This document shows, piece by piece, positions 25,331 to 38,915 of a DNA stretch of 64,000 bases. Where the stretch lies: positions 1,745,346 through 1,809,345 of the forward strand of contig MNCI01023457.1 in the NCBI GenBank assembly GCA_015680685.1, in the 5' to 3' direction. The notes under the pieces were generated by a model. It was not told the origin of the DNA. It did no database searches and worked only from the letters and a program-made list of their open reading frames with translations. The position numbers were made by a program, and so were the translations under genes. This DNA is from Gnetum montanum. Its lineage: Eukaryota; Streptophyta; Gnetopsida; Gnetales; Gnetaceae. Numbering within the stretch: position 1 is the stretch's first letter; each line of letters begins with the position of its first letter.

Positions 25331-26281
25331 TATGAGAATAAATAGTTGACATTGACAACCAATGACAAGTGAGCCTACATGACCTCCTTCCATCTTTTTG
25401 TATAAGAAATGAACTGTTAAACTTTGTAAGATATGTGACCTATGGTAGCCTAGTTTGAAGATAATTTTATATAGCCTTATGCATGATCATGTAACAACAT
25501 GTTTTCTTTGTCTTGTTCTCTGATTTTCTTGGAGTTGTGCTTACAAGTTGAAGCTCGGAGTCATCGCAAAGGTGCAACTCACTATGGTAGCAAGTCATCA
25601 CATGGTCTTGATGTCTAAGATGCGGTGAATTTTTTTTGCCATAATAAGAGTGCCTATTTCACTTCATTCCTATTGCCTCTCTTTTAGCCCAAACCCATAG
25701 CTTGATTATAACCTTCCTCACCCTAAGTAATAATGATGACCTATGTTTGACACTCATGTATTATGGCCATATGACATCCTTTCATCATGCTCTACCCATC
25801 AAGTCCATTGAGTGTAACACATCTCATTTAATGGAAAAACCATCAAGTCCATCAACTATAACACATCTCATTCGATGGGAAAGCCAAATCAAAAAATTAA
25901 ATCATCCTTGGAAAGGAAATCCATTAAAGGTTTCACCCTAAAATAGAATAGGGAAGAGGAAATTTCCAAGAAGTAAAAAGGTCAATAAAGACCAACGAGC
26001 AAATGGATGGTTCTGAACATGCAAAGAGATGAGCCTAATGGCCAAAGAAAACCTAGAATGAAATGTTGGTTCCTTAAATGCATTACAAGTGTAAAGCCTT
26101 AATTGATTGATCAACATTTCAGTGCCATATGATAGCCATGACATCAACACTTGGAATTCATTGTCAATCCTCATGATCAAATGTAACCTATAAATGTTAC
26201 CACTTCATCATAATCCTATCCCATCATCACAAGCACTCTTTGTCATGGTTTGACACTACTAAATCTAGCATGGAGAGGGAA
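25331..26281 (+). other. 3' untranslated interior of Tat X
   Basis: No gene is evident. The segment ends in a good polypurine tract, TGGAGAGGGAA (26271-26281), that abuts the LTR start. Confidence 0.5.
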
Positions 26282-27640
26282 TGTTGGTGAGGGATATGCA
26301 GTGGTGTTTTGTATTCTTTCTCAATGCATCTTTCATCAATCTTTAAGATACCAACAAAATGGGGCCAATGAAACACCACCAAGAAAATGCATGTTTTAAC
26401 CTCTTTTCATTATAACTTTCACCCTATAAAACCCAAGGCTAAAACTTCATTATAAAATGCAAATATTATAATCCATGGGATGCCATTTCACATATCCTAA
26501 CTTTTGGGGCTGAAAAATTCCTCATAAGTTGTTAAAGCCTTAATACCCAAATGAAAAAAGTTCATATCATGCCTATATTTAAGCTTGGGGGGTCAAAAAT
26601 GTCTTTTGGACTACTAAAATTAGCATTTTCATGGGTTTTGTAGGGGCTATAACCTTTCCTACAGTAGAGGCACCTATGCTTAGTGTTCGAGGATTCAACT
26701 CTTGAAGCCTTAGAATGGATCATGTGACCCCAACATTGCTCTTGAAGTTTAGCATGGTCAACATTGGTCCAAAAGCTCTAAGGTTTCTCCTATAGCTTCA
26801 ACATGGGTATCATACCCCTAGAGTGATTCTTGCAGGTCCAACATTACTTTTGAAGGCCAACATGGATGGAAGGAGCCAACATGGGTAAAATTCCTATTTA
26901 CTAATTTTAGTAATTGGAATGGTTTCGGTAGCTTGGGGGTATTAAAACTTACCATACATAGATACCTACAACACCTACACATGACATCAATCTATCAGCA
27001 ATAATGAAAGAAATTTGTAGTAAAATTTATGGCCATGAAACCTATAAAAAGTAAGCTGCAACACCATGAAATGGTTCCACTTATTCGGCATTCAAGAACT
27101 TTAAAAACCTCAGCATAGATACAAGGATTTTGAAGAAAATTTTAGAATGAAATCCATAGCCATTGTGATCTTTATTACACCCCTAAGATTATGTGAGGTT
27201 TTGTAGCAATGTTGAGAAACCAAGGCATCAAGACTCCTAGTGTGGCTCTTCTTAGTAGTCCAAAATCCCCACACATCTTACCCCCTTGTTCCACCAATGA
27301 TGTAGATCTAGTGAGGAGTACAATAGGGTTTCATAATTTTAGTAGTTGTGGAGGATCTAGATTATGGAGTTGACTATGGTATACAAAGATAATAATTTCA
27401 ACAGATTCCAAACCCTAGTGGCGTGAGCCCTTTGCTTCCTCAAGCATCCCTTTTATACATTTCTAAACTCTTTTTATTATTATCATAATAAATTTTATAG
27501 TTCTATTTTTTGTGCAAGTTATTTTAGATTTATTATTTATTTTGTACATTTTTTTCAAATCTACATTACATTTATACTTTATTACCCTTGTTTACATTTT
27601 GTAGTCCCTAGGTAATCGACAAGATTGTCCAAGGCACCTT
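26282..27640 (+). repeat. Probable 3' LTR of Tat X, right end uncertain
   Basis: It starts TGTTGGTGAGGG directly after the polypurine tract. A TATA-like CCCTATAAAACCC lies at about 26422. I cannot fix the 3' boundary because no second copy is in the window. The right coordinate is an estimate near GTAGTCCCTAGG. Confidence 0.4.
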
Positions 27641-28790
27641 GAATCCTATTTTCAAAGGTCCATGGGATATGGGGTTAAAGCTGTTTTGGCTAGAATCTTT
27701 GATTTTTTAGCAATAGAATTTTCTAGTCACTACACTTCTCCCATGCACATCACAAAAAAACCTCTACTCTCTTAGGCCATGAACACTCTATGTAGTCTAA
27801 GGGCCAAATCTCCAATCATAAACCTTACCAAAAATACATCCAATGCACATTTTTTGCACCCCTCCCTTGCCATTTTTGATAATTAGTGCTAACTATGCAA
27901 GGTACATACTAGCTACATGACCACTAATTAGCATCACTAGCCAAAACTTCTCCTTCATCACACAATACATGTTGAATCTTGCAGTTACCAAAATCCACCA
28001 TATACAATACTAAATCAAGCATCATATACATTCATCTATCATTGTTAGTGTCATAGCTACCCATCATTATGAAACACCACAATGTATACATCACTATCCA
28101 TATCAAGCATGATCATCATGAAGCATGTCAATCCATATGAGCATTATTGTCCTCATTGGTACCTTGTCTTCCTCTAGCTCCAAACCCTCATCCTCAAGGT
28201 GGCCTGAAATATTGAAAAAATGAAAAATGCTATAAAATTCATCTCAGTAGTGCTAACACTAGCTTTGGATCTAATTCCTTTATCTTCATCATGTGCTTTT
28301 CATAGGATTTTTAGTGGGCTCCACCCTACTCTTCACTACATGCTCCTCCATGTTTTCTCTTTCCATGCATCATGGGGCTTCAATAGCTTTAAGAGAATCA
28401 AATGTTACAAATGACCAAAATTTTTCAATTTATTTATCTTTTATATTACATATTGTATGTGATGTAATACATGATGATGTTGACACTTAGGCATATCAAT
28501 GTTACTACATCACTTATCTATGTTACTACATTTCCATCCTACATCCCCTATTAGAACCCTTGAAACAAAGCCCTAGAATTGTGATGGTTGGAATCCAAAT
28601 CTACCTAAAACTTCCCTTGACCATTCCTACTTGCATTTAATCTTCTAACTAAGCTTATATATCATCAATAAAAATAATATTTTATTATTTAAATTATTAA
28701 ATATATTCAAATTTGGCCACTTTAAGCTTATAAAAATGCAAATTTTGGTTTTTTCCTCATATAACTATGACCTAGATCTCATCAAGTTTT
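27641..28790. other. No gene recognised between Tat X and Tat Y
   Basis: This is AT-rich DNA with only short open frames (e.g. 28220-28490) that lack domains. It may be LTR remainder or the decayed 5' part of Tat Y. Confidence 0.4.
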
Positions 28791-31700
28791 AGGTCATAGA
28801 CCCCACCACCATCCATTGATTGTGTGAACCACTTTCTTTACATGGGTTCCATAGGCATATCACTAGGTTACTCAATGAGAATCTAATTAATTCATTACCT
28901 CATAATCCACTAGGATCATTAATCTCATCATTCAAATTTAATAAAAAGGACCTAATACCTCAATCCAACCTTACCTTCCTAGATTATGAAGTAATTCTAA
29001 ATAATTAATTTCTTATTGAATTAGCCATAACTAATCATAAAAATCATAGAAAATATTACAAATAAGGAAAAACTTAAAACTCTTAAAGATTCCATGTTAA
29101 TCACATTACAAAAAAAATTTATTAGCTTCACATGACAATACAATGATATGCTAGTCTTAGATCCATCTTTAGTCCAACATAAAATCATCCTTGAAGAGAG
29201 GTCTAAACTAATAAAACAAAAAGCTAGAAAAATTAAATTTGATCAAACCTTATCCATTAAGGAAAAGATCTCTAAACTTTGGAATGTAGGCTTCATATGT
29301 TCTATGAACTATTCCGATTGGGTATCCAACATTGTAGTTGTTCACAAGAACAATGAAGCTAGTAGAATATGTATCAACTTTCATAATCTTAATAAGGTAG
29401 CACTAAAATATGACATCCCATTGCCAACATTGACTAACTCATAGACACAATTACAAGTCATGCTTTGCTTTTCTTTCCTTCATGAATAGTTTTTCAAGTT
29501 ATAACCAAATACAAATCAACCCTAAATATTAATGTTTCACAACCTTGATGATCCATGGGGAATCTTTTGCTATATAGAAATGCCTTTCTAGCTTAATAAT
29601 GCTAGAGAAATATATCAATGAGCCATGAAATTTATATTTAGTAATATGATGTTCAAAAATGTTAATGATTATATGGATGACCTAACTATTAAATTTATTA
29701 TAGCATCTAATCATCCCATTAATTGTGACATAGTTTTAACTTAATGCAATTATCGTAAGCTCCACTTAAACTCCAAAAATTATATTTTCAATATAGAAAC
29801 AAGAAAGATGCTAGGATTCATAGGTTTGACCAATCATATTGTGGTAGGTCCTAACAAAGTTAAAGAAATATTAAACCTTCCACCACCTAAGTGTCTTAAA
29901 GGTATGTGCATCTTGCAATGTCATCTCCAATTAATACACTATTTTATATGTAACCTTACTAATTAATTTCAATCTTTATCTCATGTAATTAAGAAATCCA
30001 CTACTTTTAACTATGATTCAAAGTGTTAAGAAATTCACTACTTTTAACTAATTAATTTCAATCTTTACCAATCTTTATATCCTTCATTCCCCTCAATCTG
30101 ATCTTCTTTTAATCTTTACCCCTTGAAATCTAATCACTCTATTGTAGTCATGCTTTGTGAATGATACAAAGATGGTGTAGACCTTCCTATCTCCTACGTC
30201 TCTTATTCATTCTCTAACTATGAAATAGGATACATGGATATGAAAAAGGATTATTCAGCTCAAGTAGTTTCTTTCAAGAAATGGAGACACTACCTATTAG
30301 GGCCAATGGTTCATGTCATATGTTGTGAGAACATTTTATTATAAATCATTACTAATCTCTACAATGACAACTACATGTAAAAATGAAGAATATTCCTCAA
30401 TGAGTTTTATTATACCTTTCTCAACATTTTATTAAGGATCAAGCCATAATGTACCTTCTCACATTAGCCCCATTATCAAGTCTATACATTGTGACTATTC
30501 AACCTCCCCTTGAGGATTTAAGTGAAAATAAAAAAAATCCTATCCTAACTCTAACTTTAACACATGATAATTTCAATTTACACTTTTATTTTGATTGTGA
30601 TTACATGGATTAAGGATCTAGTGTAGCTTATGTACTTCATCAAAAAGGTATGGATCCTATCTATCAAACTTATAAATTTGGTTTTCCATATATCAATAGT
30701 GTAGCCAAGAACAAAGGTCTTAATCAAGGTTTACCCCTAGTAATTCAACTAGAAAATACAAGGCTTTTAGACCATGGCAATTCTTAACTAATCATATGCT
30801 AAGTAAATGATGAATATGCAACCTTATATTGATTTAGATAAAAAATTTATTAGGAAATTTGATGAATTCTTACTAATGTACATATATCTCTTGGAAAACA
30901 TGCTTACTAATGCTCTAGCCATCAATGTTCTTCTTTCATATCTTGTTTCTCTTAAGAATCATTTATCTTACTCAACACAAAATAAACCTATAATTATCAT
31001 AGATATACAATGAATTAGCCTAGTTAACCAAATAATATGAATAATATTAAGACATCATACAATACCTTTAAATTGAATAAATTCCCAAAAATTTATCTTC
31101 ATCTCAAAAGGATGTTGTTCATAAATGTTTTTAAACATTTTTGTATTGTTAATCCTAATATTTATGTTTTGTATCTACATCAAGTGTTCTTCTACATTGC
31201 CTAAGTCATTAAAAAGTACAAATGGTTTTAAAAAATGTGCATTTTATTGTATGTGATGATCACTTAGGATCATGATCTCTAGAAGCCTGTATTATCTTGT
31301 TAGGTTACTAGTAACCTACAATGTCTAGTGACATGCATATGATAGTTAATATTTATGATATATGTCAACATTATGGTCTACTTATTTCCATATCATCTCA
31401 AGATCTTAGGACTTCCAAAATTATATGATCCTTCAAGAAATGGAGGATGGATCCTATAGGTTTTATCAATCCATCATCTTATGCTACTCATGAGTTCATT
31501 ATAACAACTATAAAGTGCTTTAGAAAGTGGGTTGAAGCTAGTTCCTTAAAATTTTTAACATCAAAATATATTTGTCACTTTATCTTAAATTACATCATTA
31601 CTCACTTTTGTACTCCCCTCTACGTTTTTACTGATAATGGATCTAAGTTCAAGAGTAAATAAGTTATCAAATACTATGATTAGTATCAAATCGTCAAATC

Positions 31701-32290
31701 ACTTTTATCTCCTTATTATCCCTAGTCTAATGGTCAAGATAGGTAAACCAAAAAATTCCTTATCCCTTTGCTTAAAACTATGATTAATCAATATCAATGA
31801 AAGTGATATACCAAGCTATCCCATGTTCTTTGATTTTATTAAACTAGTTTTTGAAATGCAACTAGCTGAATCTCATTCATGATAACTTATGGATTTGAAG
31901 AAATGTTTCTAATGGAGTTGGATGTACCTTCTCTTTGAGTAACCTTGAAAAATTAGATGATAGATGATGAGAATAACAAAATGCACTATGATGAGCTTAA
32001 TATTCTTGAAGAGAATCACAAGAAAGTAATAATTCAAATTTAGAATCATTAAGAAGCTATGAATCATCACCATGAAAAGCATGTCCAAATGAGAATTATG
32101 AAAGGAGGAGATCTTATTTTGATATTTACCTAATGCCAAAATATCCAAGCTCTCTCTAAGCTAGCAAGGTTTCTTCATTGTAATCGATAATCTCAATAAT
32201 GTAGCATACTATTGGATAGATTCAAATGGAAATTAGTATCTAGACCCTATAAATTAAGAATATTTTAGGAATTACTACATTTACAAAAAA
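28790..32290 (+). pseudogene. Decayed Tat-lineage pol (element Y)
   Basis: This region is homologous to X and on the same strand. MLVLDPSLVQHKIILEE and GFICSMNYSDWVSNIVVVHK lie in the 98-codon open stretch 29148-29444. RT continues with an intact YMDD box (NDYMDDLTIKF, about 29665-29697). RNase H is at about 29880-30470. The second RNase H is weakly readable at 30560-30960. Integrase is at about 31450-31860 (MDPIGFINPSS, KCFRKWVEASS, FTDNGSKF). A C-terminal KAxKGxxLIL-like tail lies at 32040-32290. Despite the intact YMDD, stops and shifts break every domain. Confidence 0.75.
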
Positions 32291-33040
32291 AAAACATCAT
32301 TAAGTTTGTTCTAACCCTTCTCTTATACCTTATCTATGTTTTATCACATTGCTTTTGATATATATATAATTCTTCTATATCTCTCCCATGCAACATCATA
32401 TACTTTCCTCAAATCTAAACTTGTCCTATTCTACTAATATTTATTTCTATTAGTACACTATGTTAAGGATGTTTATCAATGATCTATTTCATGTAGAAAG
32501 TAATGAGTGTTTAGTCATTTTAACTTTATGTAAGGATGTGTTGAGCCTAAGTGGGATACGAAGAGAATTTATCAATTTATAAGTTATCTATATCATTAGA
32601 GTATGAGATCTTGCCATGGCTCACTTCATTTACATGGTATATAGGTGATTTCCCTCATTTCTTTTCATTTTCTTACTCTTTTAGTTTTGAAACTCTATGC
32701 TTCATTCCTCCTGTCTCATGTTTTTCTATTCTTCTTATAATTCTACATTCCATTTATCCCCTTCCCCTTATTAACACATTAGAGAGAAGTAATCAATTAT
32801 ATTATATTCAAATGAGAATGTGTTATGAGTTTGAGTGATATAGGATATGAACATCATCAATGGCATCCCTTCAACCATATTGTATGAAGGATGTAGCCAT
32901 GCCTCATTTTGTGGCATAGCATTGTTTTCATAATTGGTGTATTGCTGATATCATAACATTATTCCATCATATTGCTTCTTTTCTATCTATTTATTTTTAC
33001 AATTTCATCACCAAATCATCATCCATTTTATTCTTGATGA
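32291..33040. other. Flank of Tat Y, nothing recognised
   Basis: I see no gene, tRNA or structured element. The sequence is AT-rich and ends at the Copia-2 3' LTR. Confidence 0.4.
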
Positions 33041-33796
33041 TGAAGATCAAGAACTTAAAAGGGGGGTTGAATAAGTTCCAAAAAATTATATCCAATTTTG
33101 CACACAGATGTACATGGTTCCCCAACTTGAGTACATCCATACTAAGAGGGTAGAATCTTTGTGTACCTCCAAAATTTTTTTCTGAAAAAAATATGGTTTC
33201 AAGGACACCACAACCTTTACAAAGTATGATCTCTACTATAGATTTTTTCTCTTAGAACCACACCCAACTCCTTAGGGATTACAAATTTGGAGAAAATAAA
33301 GATCAAGAGAATGTACTAGAACTATAGGTTTCTTACTTTAAGGCTCTCAAAAAAAACCAAAAAATGATAAAGAATTGAAGTACAAATAATGAGATGTATA
33401 CAATGATGGATTAAACACATGAACAATGATGGCTATATTTATCCACAACATGTAAGTCCATAACATGTAATCCACAATGAACATAATCAACAAAATCATA
33501 GTCATGTCTTGATAAGAGAAATATAAATATCCATAAATCATACTAGATCCCCAAGAATATCCAAGCATAGCCTCATACCACTGTAATCATATCCAAAAGG
33601 CATGTCCTCATAGATATATCTATATATATTTAAATAATATATAAAGCCACAAGAAAGTGTAAGCATAAGCCCTACATTCATAAGTCACTAATAATATAAG
33701 ATAACTATCATCAAAAAGATATAGTTATTGCCAAAAAAATGTCACAAGTTCTTATTAGGAACTATTAGATCAAACAATGTCCATGGATCTCAAAAC
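33041..33796 (-). repeat. 3' LTR of Copia-2
   Basis: The plus-strand left end TGAAGATCAAGAACTTAAAA is followed by GGGGGGTTGAATAAG. The same block starts the LTR at 53166 (TGAAGATCGAGAACT..GGGGGTTCAATAAG). No primer site flanks the left end. A polypurine tract flanks the right end on the minus strand, so it is the 3' LTR. Confidence 0.75.
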
Positions 33797-35106
33797 CTCT
33801 TCCCCTTTTTGGACATCACCCAAAAGGAGGGGATCATAGAAAATCTCTAATAGATGACCTATATATCATTATCATCATTTGATTCTAATGTTACATGTGT
33901 ATGTTTGTAGGTTTCCTTTTCATCATCATCATTGTTGGTATTAGAGCTAGAAGCTTGCTAGACATTGTCACCATCTGAAGGTACATCCATAGAACCTTGT
34001 CTAGGATGAAGCTTTACCTAAAATTAAGAGGATGAAGCATTCGTAGAAGATGATGGAATACCTTTACCTAATAATTTTTTGGAACAACTTGTTCCCACTA
34101 TGTTGATATACCAATGATGCTCTCTATTGCCTACTACTCAAAGGACTATGACATATCATCACTTCTAAACCAATTGGAGAGTCTTTTAGAAGAGTCCCCC
34201 TACACAAATACATCTAGTACTAATCACTTACTATGAGGGATGGGCTTCCCATGGGCATGTTCTAGTGTTGTTGCTAGTTCTTTTGATTCAAATGCATTTC
34301 CTAAGTCATTTTTTCAAGATGGTCCTACGAGTATGAAATGTCTATCAGATGTTGGTTCCTCTTCATTATTTATCTAATGATGAGTTTGAATCTTCTTAAA
34401 TTGATGGTCACCTAAAGGAGTAAGAATGTCTACCAAGTTCATTCTCCTATGAAGGTAAGAGAGATTTCTTCCTATCTTCCTTATAGTCTTTGTGATGGAT
34501 CATAAAAACTTCTTTAATGAAGATCCTACATGTGCACTAATAGATTTGAATTACTTTAGTTGAGGAGATGTCAGTGGTAGACATGATGCTTGCTTCTTGC
34601 ATGCCTAGAATGAAGGAGTTGTAGAATAAGCATGTGATGTACTCCTTTTCTTAGAGTACTTAGCAAAACTTCTTTTCCTTTAAGAATATGAAGATATAGG
34701 ATGAGAACACCTACCTAACATACAGGTAAAGTAATGAGTGGAAGATGTTCATAGATATACTCTTTGGTGAACATGCCTAACATATTCTTTCGAATAATGT
34801 ATCCCAAGTCTAATGACTATCCAATTAGTAAAAAATATAATAAAAATGCCTACGATAGTAGTAAATAATTATAAATTTCTCATTTAATAATGATGTTATA
34901 CATTATGATTAGGAAAAGAGTGGAGGCATCTTGAGACCTTTGCCATCCTTGAGTAAAACCAAGGTACCAAAGATTACATTTCAAAATTCATAATAAGTGA
35001 TAGAAAAAATGCCATTAGTGAATATATCCTCCATAGTGCATATAACAATCCTATGGACATTAGCACTAGAGACTCCAAGTAAGGCATTGACAACCTAGGA
35101 AGATAC
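33797..35106 (-). other. Left interior part of Copia-2
   Basis: This part begins with the polypurine tract and runs up to the ATTAG target site. I recognise no Copia pol motifs on either strand. Short frames exist but have no domain I can name. It is contiguous in origin with 52188 onward. Confidence 0.45.
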
Positions 35107-35111
35107 ATTAG

Positions 35112-35935
35112 TGATGAGTGGCGAGATACCCAAACACTCAACCATACGAATACGAGCATTTTCACGCACGATCTGGTTGAACTCTGCAGATGGACTAGTT
35201 GTGGCACCTAGATCATTAACCTTAGGTCACAGTTCACTGTCTTCCCACCTAGACTAGTATTATATTTGTCATGTATGGTTTAGTCCAGAGTGAGGTGCAT
35301 GATGTGTTTCCTAATCTAATGCTACTCCTGAAGGCAATGGAAGGTAATATTAACTAAGCTAGGAGGAAAGGGTAAGAGAATCTAATCTAGCTTAAGTGCG
35401 ATGAGAATCCATTCCTTGATTATCTGTACACATCTTGGACTTCATGCATGACTACCACTGGGATTACCAAGTGCAGATCCTAGGTATGCCATTGGGTTAC
35501 CAACTAGTCACACTTAAATGCTCGTAATCAAGTTGTACTCATTCCACGTTACTAGGAGTTTAACGGTGAGAGGAACTAATTAGGAAAATAGTAAATAACA
35601 TTTAAATAAATAAATAAACAAAGTGAATGCTTCAATAATGAAGTAATCTTGATCTTTATTTCTGGTCATGTGCGTGTCCAAGTACGTCACACTCAAATAA
35701 AGGATGTCGTACAATTACATTCACCACACTGCGGGCATACAATGAAAATAATCTATCTCTAGAGGGACAAAACTGCCAGAGTATAGCTATAATCTAACTC
35801 TATGTTGTGAAACAAGGGAGAGCCGCATCTTATTTATAGAATTGGCGGTGGGCTGCGATATCGCGTACGCGATATCACGGCCCATGCGATATTGCGGCAA
35901 ATGCAATATCGCATATGCGATATTGCATCCCATCA
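35112..35935 (-). repeat. 3' LTR of element B
   Basis: The plus-strand ends are TGATGAGTGG..CCCATCA, 824 bp, with the minus-strand polypurine tract TGTGGGGGTA just right of it. It matches 51302-52182 over most of its length, with visible differences at roughly one position in ten. The element is therefore old. Confidence 0.9.
35829..35928 (-). promoter_or_regulatory. LTR promoter of B: TATA box and GATATC palindrome array
   Basis: The minus-strand TATA box CTATAAATAAG is at 35829-35839. Upstream are a near-perfect 24-bp palindrome at 35855-35878 (GCGATATCGCGT joined to ACGCGATATCAC) and a perfect 28-bp palindrome at 35901-35928 (half-site ATGCAATATCGCAT). The latter ends 7 bp from the LTR terminus. 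Confidence 0.75.
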
Positions 35936-35939
35936 TACC

Positions 35940-38860
35940 CCCACAACTGAATAAAAATGCGTCCTTCAGTTACAGTGATTACACAGTGGATAGGTATGGG
36001 ATTATTAGATGGAAAAAGAAATGGGATGATGCTATAGTGTGGGAAGAAAATAAAATAAAGACACAACACAGAATATGCTACAACTACAAAAATTTGGAGC
36101 TCATGTAGTTCCTGGTGTCGGTGGCTCCTCCAGTGGCATCTTCCCTTTGTCTTGTTCTCTAGGTTTTGAGGTTTGATGATGCTGAAGTATGGCCTAGAGC
36201 TTCTCCTCTTTAGTCCAAGGGTCTTATGCCATCCATACTAATATTCCAATGTTTGATGGAGTCGACACCTCCCATGGACAGGGTAGTTGCAGAAACAATT
36301 AGTTGGCCTTGATGTACCAAGCCACGAACACTTGTCATTCCTCCTCATAGGCTTTGGCTTTATTCTTGTATTCATGAAGGTCCATTAGCCATCGAGCCAA
36401 GTCAGTTGTGACATCTTTCTATCCCTAGTAGCTGGCTTTTACCACCTCAAGTTTAGAATTTGCAACATCCAGTTGTTCCAACAGATTCTTGCGTTCTGCA
36501 AATTCTGCTTCGTATTTGATGTGGGTGGTTGCTATCTATTGCTTTGTCTCTAATCTCAGGAACCCTGGTGTTAACATGGCAAGGTTGGAATATATTAGAT
36601 TTTTCAACTCCATGTACTCTATTAAGTCTTGAATCTACAGGTCCCGATTTTTAACTTTCGCTTGGTGGGCGAGGGCATATGTGTCCAACATGGCCTGCCA
36701 GTCAGTGTGTTGAGCATTGATAGTGTTGATTTGGGCCTTGGTCATATCGATCTCCTTTTCAAGGACCTATTTATACATCCCCAAATAATCACATAAATTC
36801 TCCTTCAGCTTCTCATGTCATTTAGCCTCATTCTGGCATGTGCTTATCTCAATCGCTGAGTTTTGACGAATGGCGCAAACCTCCTCCATCAAGAGGGTTC
36901 AATTTTCTCTGGCTAAACGGCTTACGTCTCAGTTGACCTAGATGAATTATTCTCATAATAGGTGAAAGTGTTCATTAAGAACATTCTTTTGCTTTTCTAC
37001 AGTGATCAACCGAAGATTGTCAGCAACCAACTACTTATTTTCTTCTTGTCAGGCCTTGAGTGCCTTGAGATGCGCATGAGTTTGCACCTATGCTACGAAG
37101 GCATCCCAAACATCCTTCTCATTTTCATCCATCACTCTTTTATTCTCTGTGATTAACTTGGTTAGCTACTCAATCCTAAAGTTTTCTAGCTGGTCTACGG
37201 GAACAAATTGTAGAGGGTTCCACTGTACTGCTTGTAAGACCACAAGCTGCTCTTGTAGTTTCTGCACTTCAACTTCAGCATGCTTGGCCCTCACTTTGGA
37301 TAAGACCAGCTGTCCCTTTGTGGAAATGAGGTCTGACTAAATTGCTGTAACATCCTGAGGGATGTCAAACAAGGACATCATTACTTGTCCTATTTGAAGC
37401 AATCGATCAAGTACATCCTCATGTTCTGTAGGAGTCATTGAGGTTTTGGCCAGAGTTTGAGCATCCCATGCTCATGTGAGATCTTCTAGTGGCACAATAG
37501 GTATGTTGAAGGATTCTTTGATGTGATCTATGACCACTTCTGTAGCTCCCATGAAATTCTGGTGTTGCATGACCACCACAGTGGCCCCTTCACTAGTCTC
37601 TAACTGCACCTAAAAAGATGTCACATTTCCTGAGATCTGTTGTGACCATCTACTTTCCCCTCCTCCTATTTGAATGTATACTTTTTCCCTTTTATGATCT
37701 AATGAAACTGTAGGTTGAATGACATCATTCATGATGTGGAAGAGGTTTGCATCATCATGACTTCCCTAACTAACCATCTCAGCAATGGCCCTAAGATGGC
37801 TCATTGACGATCTATAGTCTTGCAGCAGTGGAAGTTGATCCTGGCCTGTGCTAGGCCTTGCTTCTTGTTGTTGACTGGGATCCATGGCTAGAGGTTGACT
37901 AGGTCCAACCATATGTTCTTCTTCTTTTTTTGGTCCCAGCTCTTCGCCAGTGCTTTTCCTTGGAGCTGGTGCCTTTAGCAATTCATCATATGAAGTAGTC
38001 TAGGCTTTTCAGAGGATGTCATTGGTGTATCCCTGAATACCAGCATGTCAAAAAAGCTTTCTAATAAGATAGGGGAAAGGTAGCACCATCTTCCCTGTAT
38101 TTCATTCTTTGAACTGCCTCAGGATCTCCATCAAATATAGATGGGATAGGTTAGTGTTAACCTTTCCCATCAATACTGCACATCCTCTAGCTACATACGT
38201 TGATATCCTTTTTAAGCCTTTTGTGGAGAAGAGGTGATATGTCCCATTTTTGAAGTAAACCCTCTCTTTTATTGTCAATTCACCAAATGCTTTATCTCTG
38301 CCATAAGCCTTCTTCAACCAATCCTTTTATACATCGGGTTTTGAACGGGTGGATAACCGAGCAACCTAAGGCCCTGTATTCGAAAGGTTTAACACTTCTA
38401 AAATGGCCTATGTAGAGAAGTCAACTGTCATACCACAAATATTAATAGTGGTGCCTTGCTCCCTATTATGCCAAAATTGGTACATCTCTCCTCGGTACCA
38501 GGCACCGCTTTCAGAGAGGATAGGCCATAAAGGAGATCCTTTGAGGTGATCCCTAATGGCCTTAGGAGTGAACTTTGTGAATGATTCAAAGTTTAACTCC
38601 AAAATCATTGTAGTGAATGTGGACATCTCATGGATAGCCTGAATGCAATCTTGGGGCAACGTGAGTTGTTGTCCTGGTTCAGGTGCTGCAGCAACTCCTC
38701 CTTCTGCCTGCCTAGACAGTCTAGTAGGAGGTTCATCTTGATGACTGTTGAATGATTTCTCCTCCTATTCTACATATTTTCTGGAAGGACCTTGTCTTCC
38801 ACCTCTCTAACATCATTTCTTTCCACCTTGAGTAAGACCCTCCTATTGTCCACGTTTCAG
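35940..38860 (-). pseudogene. env-like (ORF3-type) region of element B
   Basis: This is the best preserved of three copies. Open pieces in minus-strand order are 38659-38408 (FTPKAIRDHLKGSPLWPIL, ending GMTVDFST), 38317-38102 (GELTIKERVYFK, YHLFSTKGLKRISTYVARG) and 37981-37766 (basic/Pro-rich, then PLLQDYRSSMSHLRAIAE). A motif LPFPYLIRKLF (about 38080) recalls the LPY/FPxLI motif of plant env-like proteins. A long Gln/Glu/Leu-rich, coiled-coil-like tail follows to about 36110. No membrane segment is clear. Most breaks are TAG stops. The 5' end is cut by the pararetrovirus insertion at about 38860. Confidence 0.6.
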
Positions 38861-38915
38861 GGCTATTTTGCAATCACACGGGCCAAGCATTAGTAAGGTT
38901 GTATTTAAAGTCAAG

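Noticed and set aside
33797-35106. Possible host gene in the left interior of Copia-2
   Set aside because: Short frames on both strands lack start context, splice logic or a recognised domain, and the region lies inside a mobile element.
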